A stretch of DNA of 45,659 nt from a virus, in the IMG/VR virus record IMGVR_UViG_3300030616_000041, positions 1-45,659 of that record. One strand, written 5' to 3'. Shown here one piece after another: positions 25,001-32,498 of this stretch; positions within the stretch are counted from its first letter, which is position 1; the number at the start of each line of letters is the position of its first letter. The notes beneath the pieces are model-generated. The model ran no database searches and was not told the origin of the DNA. It saw only the letters and a program-made list of their open reading frames with translations. The position numbers and the translations under genes are program-made.

Positions 25001-25623
25001 GTTAATATCCAATCGCTGTTCCCTTGAATTGACGGCACACCTCCTGAAAACCCATATTCGCCATCTTCGATTTTAACCCAATAAACAACCCTGCAACGAG
25101 TAGTTCCGGCAGGTACAGATTTTTTTATATTTAATTCTGTACCGATAGAACCTTCAACATGAACGCATTGCGCCCCGGAATACCCCGCCGGAAAAGTTAC
25201 TGTGCTTGTTGCTGTGTTCACCGTCCAGGCCGCGGCCATTTCCGCCGCCGCCGCATAGCTTTCCATTTCATCCCTGAACCATGGAACATCACCATCCCAT
25301 CTTGTAGCCTTTGAAATGAATTCCACCCGTTCACATCTTAAACCGTTCAGGTCGATATTGTTATCTGAAAGCGTTTTATATAAAAGGTCAGAATTCTTAA
25401 CCATAAAAGAGAATCCGCGAAGTTCCGCCAGGCCCCCGGACCGCTGAAGTTCGGCCCCTTCCTCAATCGGCCCAAGATCATCATTCAGGATAAGCCCGGT
25501 TTTGTAAATCCCCGGCGCAATGCCACCGTTTTCAATCCAATAGAAAACGCCATTTTCTAATCCAATGGCTGAAACGGTTTCGCCGCCCAGGGTATAAATT
25601 CGGATGCCGTGAACTATTTTCAT
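22096..25623 (-). CDS. Large tail-tip protein with a lectin-like domain (1175 aa)
   Basis: This is the longest gene in the window. After an N-terminal 100-residue part resembling tail-attachment proteins, roughly residues 120-300 look like a LamG/concanavalin-type beta-sandwich (AAAWTVNTATSTVTFPAGYSG, DDTWTKLEWLVDCAT, SLWVNGEYIGAYDF). The rest contains many Thr- and Asn-rich beta segments. I chose the ATG at 25623, which overlaps the upstream stop as ATGA. It probably forms the tail tip or hub and may bind cell-surface glycans. Confidence 0.7.
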   Translation of the reverse strand: MKIVHGIRIYTLGGETVSAIGLENGVFYWIENGGIAPGIYKTGLILNDDLGPIEEGAELQRSGGLAELRGFSFMVKNSDLLYKTLSDNNIDLNGLRCERVEFISKATRWDGDVPWFRDEMESYAAAAEMAAAWTVNTATSTVTFPAGYSGAQCVHVEGSIGTELNIKKSVPAGTTRCRVVYWVKIEDGEYGFSGGVPSIQGNSDWILTTRTDDSLNLAVYVGSWSNIYTLPDDTWTKLEWLVDCATQKNSLWVNGEYIGAYDFRTVNTSIDYLQFRSQNNQAEIWSLDGVEVFTDTSAYDERILMRGITSIPRWTETEYQINVDPIFSARRSNIATVISEGNREDSSQEDRGAIIPASFGQIEYAKFVRTARAAEKVVMSYNEFPSISAFGLFTEPFRNSYFPVTADDSTTTPVQFTIRVSSIGIWSGLANGTYYPTEWNGYILRVVKGTGKGQLRAIESVSVTIANASADYNFDITITHAFETALVTSGTNQSWVVIESIQRLFEADTWPCKAYMDSNGSEITQNLELYSFEREKTVTVTGDAETVQLDEKPKNFKRLPENAYKDNASGSNNAIEIKTSVFEDDPDRLLGFAFARAVPSLMEDGNLNAWVDTDGHIEAATRRASGLYTLFPSGNFNFYETNTVAAISDKDYETYHQLNFSDGNQVYYNAYLAYEFDRPTVPAGLSFKDVYMGLQMLINFTTAPSITHKVVIKYRRFLGDATTIKVCTHESSDGDDQWRIQDIQDEYFELPVALDSDNKYFFPAFDGVDVGTEFWHTGFATFKLSDVVSEEEYNSIEKFAVFIKMEGGTTRETVVKFYEACLMFKKQASVDKEIYSPFKGRIFNSDMDGRKSHLALIENPIDILEHVCRLQNFADNGDTTTEFGKAYSPNALINLKAEPGGFDNASVNPVRSITTAFQCLQYADCWTDALKLELCRTFFLVNWQNIGGAESVEFLAPESGDIVVTDAITLADVPEGETIGDYEPPNPDNIFAEPIVRYNYNWANGEPQDAIEVKNIHVGAWQSSFTPGISDGIGETIYDLCYELWKKSRKVNEAPSYLTDKWMIKNYTDAVWYLETWVRWQGLSRITVPVYYEKARLYHVGKFVSLNLPHQTNGETIGCFVENMRKDKNRNLTQLKLCLIGEIPDAAWIQKTYNDDDPKWQKTYNDGDTPIQKVY

Positions 25624-26453
25624 GATTTGAAAAATACCTGTAAGTTGATTTCCCATTGATTATGTACGATATGGGAAACGGTTATAATGTTATCCAAAAG
25701 GCCGCAAGTAAATGTCCCGGCCCCAGGGTATCCGCCGTTCTTATCCCTTCCAAACGGCCAATAACCCCGCGTTGTGGTTAAGGTTATGTCCCCGCCCCGG
25801 CCGGTCCTTTGAAGGTAATTGATCAGCCTGGCCGCCTGTGAATGCTGTTCCCGCAAGGTAAAGCTGGATTGGTATGCATCCCCTTCCACCGCGTTTAAGG
25901 CCGCCCCTGTGCCTCGCAAAACGGCCGTATTAACCTTATATTCCGTTATCGGCTGAAAACCGGATTCGGGGAAATGCAAATCCAATACGGATCCGATTTG
26001 AAAATTCCCGGTTTTGCTGGTTACATCCGGGATCACATTTGGGGGGGCGGAAATCAAAAGAAGTTCGATATTCGTTTTAAAAAGCTGATAAGGCGAATTT
26101 AGGGAACCGCTAAAATCATGGTTTAACGCCCGGACCACATAACGCCGGTTGTCCCCATAATCCGGCCCAAATGGATAAATGCCTTTTGGAACCTTCAATT
26201 GAAACGTGTTCCCGCGCCCCAGGTCAGAATCCGAAAGAAAGTCCTGCAGGGCCTTTTGCTGATCCTCCGGCAAAAGGAAGTCCAGGAAACAAACCCGGTT
26301 ATCATACGCCACGCCCGGATCGTACCAATCAAATTGGCCATTTCCCAGTTTTTCGGTCCTTTTCATGGAAAGGCGGATTTCGGTTCGATACCGCATTTGC
26401 GGGTTCCGGACAGAAACCGCCGTTGAACTTCTTTTGAATTCTGTGTTACTCAA
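25620..26453 (-). CDS. Distal tail or tip-associated protein (277 aa)
   Basis: The protein begins MSNTEFKRSSTAVSVRNPQM and has an internal GKLGNGQ-like FDWYDPGV segment, then many aromatic- and Asn-rich strands, and two similar-looking parts: IYPFGPDYGDNRRYVVRALNHDF and YWPFGRDKNGG. This may indicate an internal duplication. Its place between tape measure and large tip gene corresponds to distal tail proteins in siphoviruses. No family was recognised with certainty. Confidence 0.6.
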   Translation of the reverse strand: MSNTEFKRSSTAVSVRNPQMRYRTEIRLSMKRTEKLGNGQFDWYDPGVAYDNRVCFLDFLLPEDQQKALQDFLSDSDLGRGNTFQLKVPKGIYPFGPDYGDNRRYVVRALNHDFSGSLNSPYQLFKTNIELLLISAPPNVIPDVTSKTGNFQIGSVLDLHFPESGFQPITEYKVNTAVLRGTGAALNAVEGDAYQSSFTLREQHSQAARLINYLQRTGRGGDITLTTTRGYWPFGRDKNGGYPGAGTFTCGLLDNIITVSHIVHNQWEINLQVFFKS

Positions 26454-26504
26454 GTTTAATCCTTTAAGAAAGCCTGTTTAAACACTTAGAAAACGCCGCG
26501 CCGG

Positions 26505-28502
26505 TCAAACCTTAATATCTTGCCATTTGATGTATCCGGCTCTGCTGGCGGCCTTTATTTCGCGCCCAAGCCTTTCCAGCGAATTGGTCACTTCCCCAAC
26601 GTTCGATTTATCGATATTCCCGGCCACGTTCAGGTTTACGGACATCGGGCCGCCCTGGTTTTGGCTTGCCGGTACAACCTGGGAACCGCGGGGAAGGTAG
26701 ATTTGCTCATTTCGGTGGACATACGCCGGGCCGCCGGGGGCGAACCTGGTTCCGGATGCGAAGCTTTGGGATGATATTTGAATGGCGTTTGCGATACCGG
26801 CTGCAATCGCGCCGCCCATGGCCACATAATTGAAAGGGGGCGGATATGATGCCAGGGCCTTATTAGCCGCAACATACGTATTCCATACAGCTTCCGCATA
26901 TGCAACGGCCTTTGCAGCCCGCGCGAAAGCCTTGTTTTTTTCACCGGCCGCAGCCAGCATCGAAGAAATCCCGGAAAGGGCAACCCCAATCGCTTGCATT
27001 TTCGAATCCCTTTCGGCCTTTGCAAGTTCTACCCTTTCCTTTGAATATTTGGCTTCCAGTTCGGTTTTGCGCTTTTCAAAGTTTTCCTTAGTCACCAATT
27101 GCATATCATAAGCCAATTGGTTTTCCATCAGGTCGTTTTCGTAATTGGTTTTTGCTTCCGCCCTGGCCTGGACAAACTGGTTTTTGATTGTAGCCACATA
27201 TTGGGCGGATTTTGCCCGGACCATTGCCATTTGCGCGTCCAGGTTCTTTTTTAATTGCGCCAGCTTATCCTTTCCGCCTTCCTCGTCAACGTTGGCGCCG
27301 GTTGCGCCGGTCCCTGGTAGTCCGGGCGTTGCCTTGCTTGTTGAACGGCCAAGGGAACCAGTCATGGCTTTCCAGGCATCCGCTATCCCTTGCGCGTCCT
27401 GTTTTGTCATTTGCGCCCATGCGGATCCAACGGCTTGCATTTCGGAAAAAGAATCGGACCAGGCCGTTTTCATCGAATCAACCCGGCTTGTTATGAATTC
27501 GCCAAAGCCGGAAAAAACATCCTTGGCTTCGCCGAAGTTCAATGTTACCGCGGCCTTGATACCCTTTCCTATCCGGATAAAAAACTCATTGAATATTTGG
27601 GAAGCTTGGTACATGGTTTTTACCAAAGCCTTCAAAGCGATAATGGCCTGGCCGGTTCCGGCGATAAAAGGGGAATAGATGATTTTTAAAGCATTCCATA
27701 AAATCCGAAGTGTGCTGATTAATACAACGATTGTTTTCCGGACAATCCCAAAACGTTCCATCATTGTATCCGAAAAATCCTTTATGCCATCCGTTGCGCC
27801 ATGAACCCCGGGCATCAAATCATCCATCAAAGCCGCTTGCATTTCCCAAATGTTGGATTTGATAATGGCCACTTTTGCCGCGAATGTACCCGAAGCCTTG
27901 TTAATGGCATCCGGAAACCTTTGTTCCCATACCTGTAATAATCCTTGGCGGATGCTGGCCGCGTCCTTGGCTGTTTCAATGCGTATTTTACCGCTGGCAA
28001 TAACCGCTTGTTTCCCGGTCCGGTCGATTTCAATACCGTATTGCCGAAGCGTTCTTTTGTTCATTCCAATAAAAGCATTCAGCATATCCGATAATTCAGT
28101 ATTGAACAAAAGCGCCACGCCGCCCAGGGTTTTCATTTGCTCAATTGTCGGATCAATACCAACAGCCCGAAGCCGGACATATGCTTTAACCACATCTTCT
28201 GTTTCAAGCGGGGAAGTCCGGGCGAACTCGCGGATTGCTGCCAGGGCTTGGTCGGCTTGCTTTGCATCATCGGAAACCATCATCAATTGCGTTCTGAATT
28301 TTTCAATGCTCGAAGCAACATCGATAAATGATTTACCAATTCTGAACATGAAATAAACGCCGATCGCATTGCGAAGGCTTAAAAGGGAATTGAACGTTTT
28401 GCTTACGGTTTTACCGAACCGCTGGATTCGGCCTTCCATCTTGGCAAGCGTTTTTGTTCCCAGGTCCCGAACCCGAAGTTTAATCAACAGTTCTCTACCC
28501 AT
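26505..28502 (-). CDS. Tape measure protein (665 aa)
   Basis: Long helical N-terminus (LLIKLRVRDLGTKTLAKMEG, QRFGKTVSKTF), a hydrophobic region VGIDPTIEQMKTLGGVALLF, then a middle with MDDLMPGVHGATDGIKDF, a coiled-coil part near residues 420-490 and a C-terminus rich in Gly, Ala and Met. This is the usual pattern of a tape measure, which sets tail length. At about 0.15 nm per residue it predicts a tail near 100 nm. I chose the ATG at 28502 because GGGAAGGATCAAA precedes it; this start lies 8 nt inside the frame of the chaperone extension. Confidence 0.85.
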   Translation of the reverse strand: MGRELLIKLRVRDLGTKTLAKMEGRIQRFGKTVSKTFNSLLSLRNAIGVYFMFRIGKSFIDVASSIEKFRTQLMMVSDDAKQADQALAAIREFARTSPLETEDVVKAYVRLRAVGIDPTIEQMKTLGGVALLFNTELSDMLNAFIGMNKRTLRQYGIEIDRTGKQAVIASGKIRIETAKDAASIRQGLLQVWEQRFPDAINKASGTFAAKVAIIKSNIWEMQAALMDDLMPGVHGATDGIKDFSDTMMERFGIVRKTIVVLISTLRILWNALKIIYSPFIAGTGQAIIALKALVKTMYQASQIFNEFFIRIGKGIKAAVTLNFGEAKDVFSGFGEFITSRVDSMKTAWSDSFSEMQAVGSAWAQMTKQDAQGIADAWKAMTGSLGRSTSKATPGLPGTGATGANVDEEGGKDKLAQLKKNLDAQMAMVRAKSAQYVATIKNQFVQARAEAKTNYENDLMENQLAYDMQLVTKENFEKRKTELEAKYSKERVELAKAERDSKMQAIGVALSGISSMLAAAGEKNKAFARAAKAVAYAEAVWNTYVAANKALASYPPPFNYVAMGGAIAAGIANAIQISSQSFASGTRFAPGGPAYVHRNEQIYLPRGSQVVPASQNQGGPMSVNLNVAGNIDKSNVGEVTNSLERLGREIKAASRAGYIKWQDIKV

Positions 28503-28923
28503 TTTGATCCTTCCCGGCATTTTCGACAATCTTAGCGTATTCGGGAATCATTATATCAAATGCCTTTCTGAGTTTTACCGGCTGAAACAATGTCCCGCGG
28601 CCATCCGGCCAGATAACCCGGCCGTTTTGAATACCTGAATAATACTGGAAAAAATAGGGCAATAACGCGAACTCCAAATTTCCAACCATCGAGCGGGGAC
28701 AACGGTTGACAGGTATCCGGTTATTGCCCTTGCATATTGGGCATCTTTCGTTTTTCCCGCCACAAACCCAACATTCATCTATTCGCCAAACCCCTTCCGG
28801 ACAAAGCTTTTGAGAAAGCGGCCGCTTGCATCCCCGGTTTTTTCTTTCTTCTTTGCTGCAATCGTCACAATCAAAATAAGTCGCAAAGAGTTTATCACCG
28901 GCCAGATGAAGGGCCGCAATCAG
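28495..28923 (-). CDS. Tail chaperone T extension, reached by -1 frameshift (142 aa)
   Basis: After slippage at 28923 the -1 frame stays open for 142 codons to a TAG at 28495, overlapping the tape-measure start by 8 nt. It has no good start of its own near its beginning; an internal ATG exists at 28689. The first third is Cys-rich (FDCDDC, ECWVCGG, CPICKGN), suggesting one or two zinc sites, which I do not know from lambda GT. The rest (NLEFALLPYFFQYYSG) is globular. The fusion G-T would have 295 aa and help assemble the tail tube on the tape measure. Confidence 0.8.
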   Translation of the reverse strand: MIAALHLAGDKLFATYFDCDDCSKEERKNRGCKRPLSQKLCPEGVWRIDECWVCGGKNERCPICKGNNRIPVNRCPRSMVGNLEFALLPYFFQYYSGIQNGRVIWPDGRGTLFQPVKLRKAFDIMIPEYAKIVENAGKDQNG

Positions 28924-28929
28924 TTTTTT
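28899..28929 (-). promoter_or_regulatory. Programmed -1 frameshift signal: A AAA AAC plus hairpin
   Basis: In the zero frame the codons are GCA AAA AAC TGA, so A AAA AAC (28923-28929) is in the correct phase for -1 slippage. Six nt after it starts a hairpin CGGCC/GGCCG with an 8-nt loop (28899-28916), at a usual distance for a stimulator. The -1 frame is open to 28495. Confidence 0.85.
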
Positions 28930-29381
28930 GCCTCATCCTCCCTTATATGCAATTGGTTGTGATACCACTCAAACAGCCTGGATTTTAATTCCATAACCAT
29001 ATAATTTGATGGCCGCCCATCTTCCGGAAACGCCGGAACATCCTTGTTTTCGGAAGTCCAACCTGTTAAGGTTTCATCAATCAACCGGTTGATTTTGGGA
29101 ATCTCTTTTTTCCAGTCGTTCCCATGCTCGATCCGATGGATTTCTAAAATCCTATCCTGAATCATTTTCTGCTGTGCTTTTTGGCTTGGAATTCGCCTCC
29201 CTTTTAAAGAAGCTTTAATTTCTTTTTCCGCCCGGTCATAATATTCTTTTAAGGATGTATCTCCAGGATCCATTATTTCCAGAATAAGGATTTCGGTATC
29301 CCCAACCGGCGGTTTGAAATGATAAGCCACGCCATCGATTTCATGCGTTATTCGCTGTTTGTCTGAAATTGGTATCAACAT
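28920..29381 (-). CDS. Tail assembly chaperone G-like (153 aa)
   Basis: The N-terminus (ISDKQRITHEIDGVAYHFKPP) and the helical remainder fit the small chaperone before the tape measure in siphoviruses. The stop TGA lies directly after the slippery heptamer. GCGGGGGATTAA precedes the ATG. Position between tail tube and tape measure matches lambda gene G. Confidence 0.8.
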   Translation of the reverse strand: MLIPISDKQRITHEIDGVAYHFKPPVGDTEILILEIMDPGDTSLKEYYDRAEKEIKASLKGRRIPSQKAQQKMIQDRILEIHRIEHGNDWKKEIPKINRLIDETLTGWTSENKDVPAFPEDGRPSNYMVMELKSRLFEWYHNQLHIREDEAKN

Positions 29382-29399
29382 TTAATCCCCCGCTGGAAT

Positions 29400-29427
29400 G
29401 GGGGCCTTCCGGTTAAGGAAAGCCCCC
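29400..29427 (-). promoter_or_regulatory. Intergenic hairpin after the tail tube gene
   Basis: An 11-bp stem (GGGGGCTTTCC with GGAAGGCCCCC, one G-U pair) and loop TTAACC. No T-run follows, so it is more likely an RNA processing or stability element than a terminator. Related hairpins follow the two decoration genes. Confidence 0.6.
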
Positions 29428-29436
29428 AATTTGAAA

Positions 29437-30531
29437 TTAAGCAGAAATGCTGCTTATGCTGCTGGAGCTATCCGAAGCACTTGAGGAACTCCGGGATAAT
29501 GAACTGGAACTGGAGCTGGTATAGCTCGCGGATTCGGAACTATTCGAATCGCTGCTATCCGAAGCAACGCTGGAAGAATAGCTTGATTCGTTGCCATTGT
29601 AAATCCGCAAATCCAGTTCGTTGTCCTCAATAACGCCGGTTATTTCCCAGGTCAAAACGCCGTTATTGTCCCCGGGTTTCACGTTATCGATAACGCATTT
29701 TGAACTGAAAATCTGCAAATCCGGATATTCGAAAATCCGGCCCCATTTCAAATCCAGGTTCCCGCGGGTTCCGGCTTCAATGTCCGGATGCGGAATCAAG
29801 GAATTGTCGGCCTTCTGGAAAACCGTTGCATCGAAACGAACCATGCGGTTTGTCATTTCGGTTTCCCCGGCCCCATACTTGGCAGTCGGATCCGGTCGGC
29901 TTGTTACTTCCTGGCCGCCGTTAATGGTGATTTTAACAAGCTTGTATTCCTTGCCGTTAATCGTTGCTTCACCATTTCGGAAAGCGGGCGCAATGGCGTT
30001 TTCCCGATATGATTCCACATCCGGGAAGGTGGAAACCGAAGGCCGCGCAACATATTGGCCTTTGCCGTTAAAATTCATCTTGGCCGCCATGCCGGTTTCG
30101 ATCTCGATCGTCCAGTCGAACATCAGGTTTCCGATTTTCTCAAGCAACGCCTTGTTTGTGCCGGTTGTTCCATCATATCCCCAAAGCGTTCCGGCATCCG
30201 CTATATCGTTGCGAAGGCGAAGGATGATATATGGATCGCTCAAGATACGCCGGAACCCGGCGCAACGCGCAACCCGGACCATGGAAGGCTGAACCGAAGG
30301 CCCGCGGGCGTAAAGCTTAAATGGAATCATCACTTCCGGTGCCCAAATACCGATTGTCGGCCGGTTATTCGAAAACCGCCCGTTCCCGCGTTCATCGGCT
30401 TCCGGGTTCGAATCAACGGTTATGGTTACAGGTTCGGAAGTATCCAGAAAGTCATTCGCGCCCAATGCGCTGGATGGCGAATCGATTTCTTCCTGGCATT
30501 CGAACAATACAAGTTTTTTCTTTTTGACCAT
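29437..30531 (-). CDS. Major tail tube protein with Ser-rich C-terminal tail (364 aa)
   Basis: Residues 1-310 form a beta-rich tail-tube-type fold (IWAPEVMIPFKLYARG, RFDATVFQKADN, CVIDNVKPGDNNGVLTWEITG). The last 53 residues are almost only Ser, with Asp, Glu and a few Ala, Asn, Arg. Such a tail would project from every ring of the tube. AAGGGGGCCGAA precedes the ATG. Position before the G/GT chaperones matches lambda gene V. The call is by context and fold impression. Confidence 0.7.
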   Translation of the reverse strand: MVKKKKLVLFECQEEIDSPSSALGANDFLDTSEPVTITVDSNPEADERGNGRFSNNRPTIGIWAPEVMIPFKLYARGPSVQPSMVRVARCAGFRRILSDPYIILRLRNDIADAGTLWGYDGTTGTNKALLEKIGNLMFDWTIEIETGMAAKMNFNGKGQYVARPSVSTFPDVESYRENAIAPAFRNGEATINGKEYKLVKITINGGQEVTSRPDPTAKYGAGETEMTNRMVRFDATVFQKADNSLIPHPDIEAGTRGNLDLKWGRIFEYPDLQIFSSKCVIDNVKPGDNNGVLTWEITGVIEDNELDLRIYNGNESSYSSSVASDSSDSNSSESASYTSSSSSSLSRSSSSASDSSSSISSISA

Positions 30532-30546
30532 TTCGGCCCCCTTGGT

Positions 30547-32214
30547 TTACCGTATTCGATACGGATTGGTTATATCTATCTTCGTTGAAACTAAAAGCTT
30601 GCTCCAAATTCCAATAAGAATCGCATTTGCGGAAGTGTATAAATCATACGTTCCATGCATCAACTCGCATTTTTCAGCCAAGCCGCCCATGTTAAAATCC
30701 TGGTCGATTGCCTTGGCCATATCCGCCATTACGTTCCGCAAATAATTTGCCATTTCCGTATCCGCATCAGCCGTTGCAACGCCCTCAACTCGATCGCACC
30801 AGGAAGGAAACCACCAAAGATCGTATTCCAACCGTTCAATATTCTGGTAATTCCCAGCGGTCGGTTCATCCTCTAAAATAAGAATAAATGGGAACCGGCC
30901 GTTAATCTGCAGAAAGCGCCTTTCTTCCTCAACGGCTGAAACCGTGTTTTTGTAGCCCGCGCCGCCAATTGCTGCCAGGGCGGTTTTTAGGCTTGCGGTT
31001 ATTTGGGCCTGTATGCAATCGGTCGGATCAACTATGGGGCCAACGCTCAAGCTTGAAACGCTAACGCTTTGGCTGCTGCTTACGGATGCGCTCAAACTCG
31101 ATTCGCTCGAACTTTCGGAAGATTCGCTGCTTGGGCTTAAATTGCTTGATTCCGAAGATTCGCTGGATGTTGATTCGCTGGAATTACTAGATTGCGATGA
31201 ACTCGAACCCGTATCCCATGTGCCGCAACTAAGAAAAGAATCAGGGTCATTCTGATTGCTATATTCTGTTGTAATCCAGCTCGCGGTAAGCGTATTCGTA
31301 TTAACCCTATATTCATCAATCTTCCCGTCTAAACTTGCAGATGTATATCCAATATAGGAATCCGCAGAAGATAAATTAGGAAGCACCGCCGGTATTGTGC
31401 CAGAATCCTCATCAGCCATTTGTACTCCATTAATATAAATTGGAGCCTTGAGTAAATTTGTTGCAAGCGAACCATTATATGGGATAGTTAAATGAAATAA
31501 TGATCCAGCGGATATATAGGAATTAATAGACTTAACTTTTGTTAAGTTCGTTGCAGCCGAAAAAGCAAATCTCAAAGAATTGGAAGTATCAAAATTTATT
31601 TGAATTCTGTTTATTCCATCAATTCTTAACTTTGGATTATCTCCTTGGTTTAAAACATCCTGTGAAAGCCACATGCTATATGTGATGTTTTCAGCCCCAT
31701 TTTCTTCCACAACATTTCCATGATTTACACTTGAATTGTTCCCATTAAAATCAAAAGCATTTCCTATTTTCCCGTTTGCACCATAAGAAACATTTGCAGC
31801 CGTTCCAATATAGTTTCCAGTTGAATCAGATGGGTTTCCAGATGCTTCTTGGAAATGATTTACTAAAGCATACCCTCCATTTGTCCAAACCCCAGTATCG
31901 TTTGCACGGCTTCCATCCTCAACGCGAATGTAAAATGTATTGTCGGTTGCGCTGGACAATAAAGGAACCCGAATCCATAATTCAAGCAGTTCTGAACCTT
32001 CGTTGAAATTTACTATTTCCCTGTCGTATTCGGTATCTTCATCCCCATTCCAAACCTTGATATAACTTGAACCGCCCGCCGCTGTTACCGCCGCCCAAAA
32101 ATCGGAAGGGATGTCCGTAACTCTGGAATCCACCAGAACGGGGAAATGTGAATGCGGCCCTCCTGTTACAGAACTGGAAGGCACGGTCACAAGAAATTTA
32201 CCAATTACAGCCAT
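30547..32214 (-). CDS. Tail-terminator-like protein fused to LamG-type lectin domain via Ser-rich linker (555 aa)
   Basis: Residues 1-120 resemble a DUF2341-type beta domain (FPVLVDSRVTDIPSDFW, DREIVNFNEGSELLELWIRV). Residues 125-325 form a LamG/concanavalin-like domain (YGANGKIGNAFDFNGNNSSV, then DGKIDEYRVNTNTLTASWI). Residues about 337-395 are a Ser/Glu-rich linker. The C-terminal part, from about residue 400, is a paralogue of the C-terminus of the 32499-33653 product and resembles gpU-like tail terminators (YDLWWFPSWCD, GGLAEKCELM). The middle is encoded by markedly AT-richer DNA. Confidence 0.65.
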   Translation of the reverse strand: MAVIGKFLVTVPSSSVTGGPHSHFPVLVDSRVTDIPSDFWAAVTAAGGSSYIKVWNGDEDTEYDREIVNFNEGSELLELWIRVPLLSSATDNTFYIRVEDGSRANDTGVWTNGGYALVNHFQEASGNPSDSTGNYIGTAANVSYGANGKIGNAFDFNGNNSSVNHGNVVEENGAENITYSMWLSQDVLNQGDNPKLRIDGINRIQINFDTSNSLRFAFSAATNLTKVKSINSYISAGSLFHLTIPYNGSLATNLLKAPIYINGVQMADEDSGTIPAVLPNLSSADSYIGYTSASLDGKIDEYRVNTNTLTASWITTEYSNQNDPDSFLSCGTWDTGSSSSQSSNSSESTSSESSESSNLSPSSESSESSSESSLSASVSSSQSVSVSSLSVGPIVDPTDCIQAQITASLKTALAAIGGAGYKNTVSAVEEERRFLQINGRFPFILILEDEPTAGNYQNIERLEYDLWWFPSWCDRVEGVATADADTEMANYLRNVMADMAKAIDQDFNMGGLAEKCELMHGTYDLYTSANAILIGIWSKLLVSTKIDITNPYRIR

Positions 32215-32216
32215 TT

Positions 32217-32474
32217 TTAATAATTCACTATATCGCTTGCCGCGCTATTCAATGCAACAACGGATGGTTGTGCTGCCGTTATCGCATCAAGAATTCCCTG
32301 AACCTGGGCGCGATCATCATCCGTAAAATCTTCGGTTGCCATTGCCGCCTTTAATGCGGTTATGCTCGATTTAACGGATGATAAAGTTGAAATTGAACTC
32401 ACTATTGATTGACAATAGCTTTTGAAATTCGTTGCGAAGCGATCGCGTTTTTCGTCTTTTAAAAATGTTGCCAT
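32217..32474 (-). CDS. Small helical protein between the terminator-like paralogues (85 aa)
   Basis: Rich in Ala, Ser and Asp, likely helical (MATFLKDEKRDRFATNFKSY, DDRAQVQGILDAITAA). No family recognised. Lies 2 bp before the start of the 555-aa gene, so the two are co-translated. Possibly a structural adaptor. Confidence 0.55.
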   Translation of the reverse strand: MATFLKDEKRDRFATNFKSYCQSIVSSISTLSSVKSSITALKAAMATEDFTDDDRAQVQGILDAITAAQPSVVALNSAASDIVNY

Positions 32475-32498
32475 AAAGCCCCCTTGTTTTTTGTGTTT

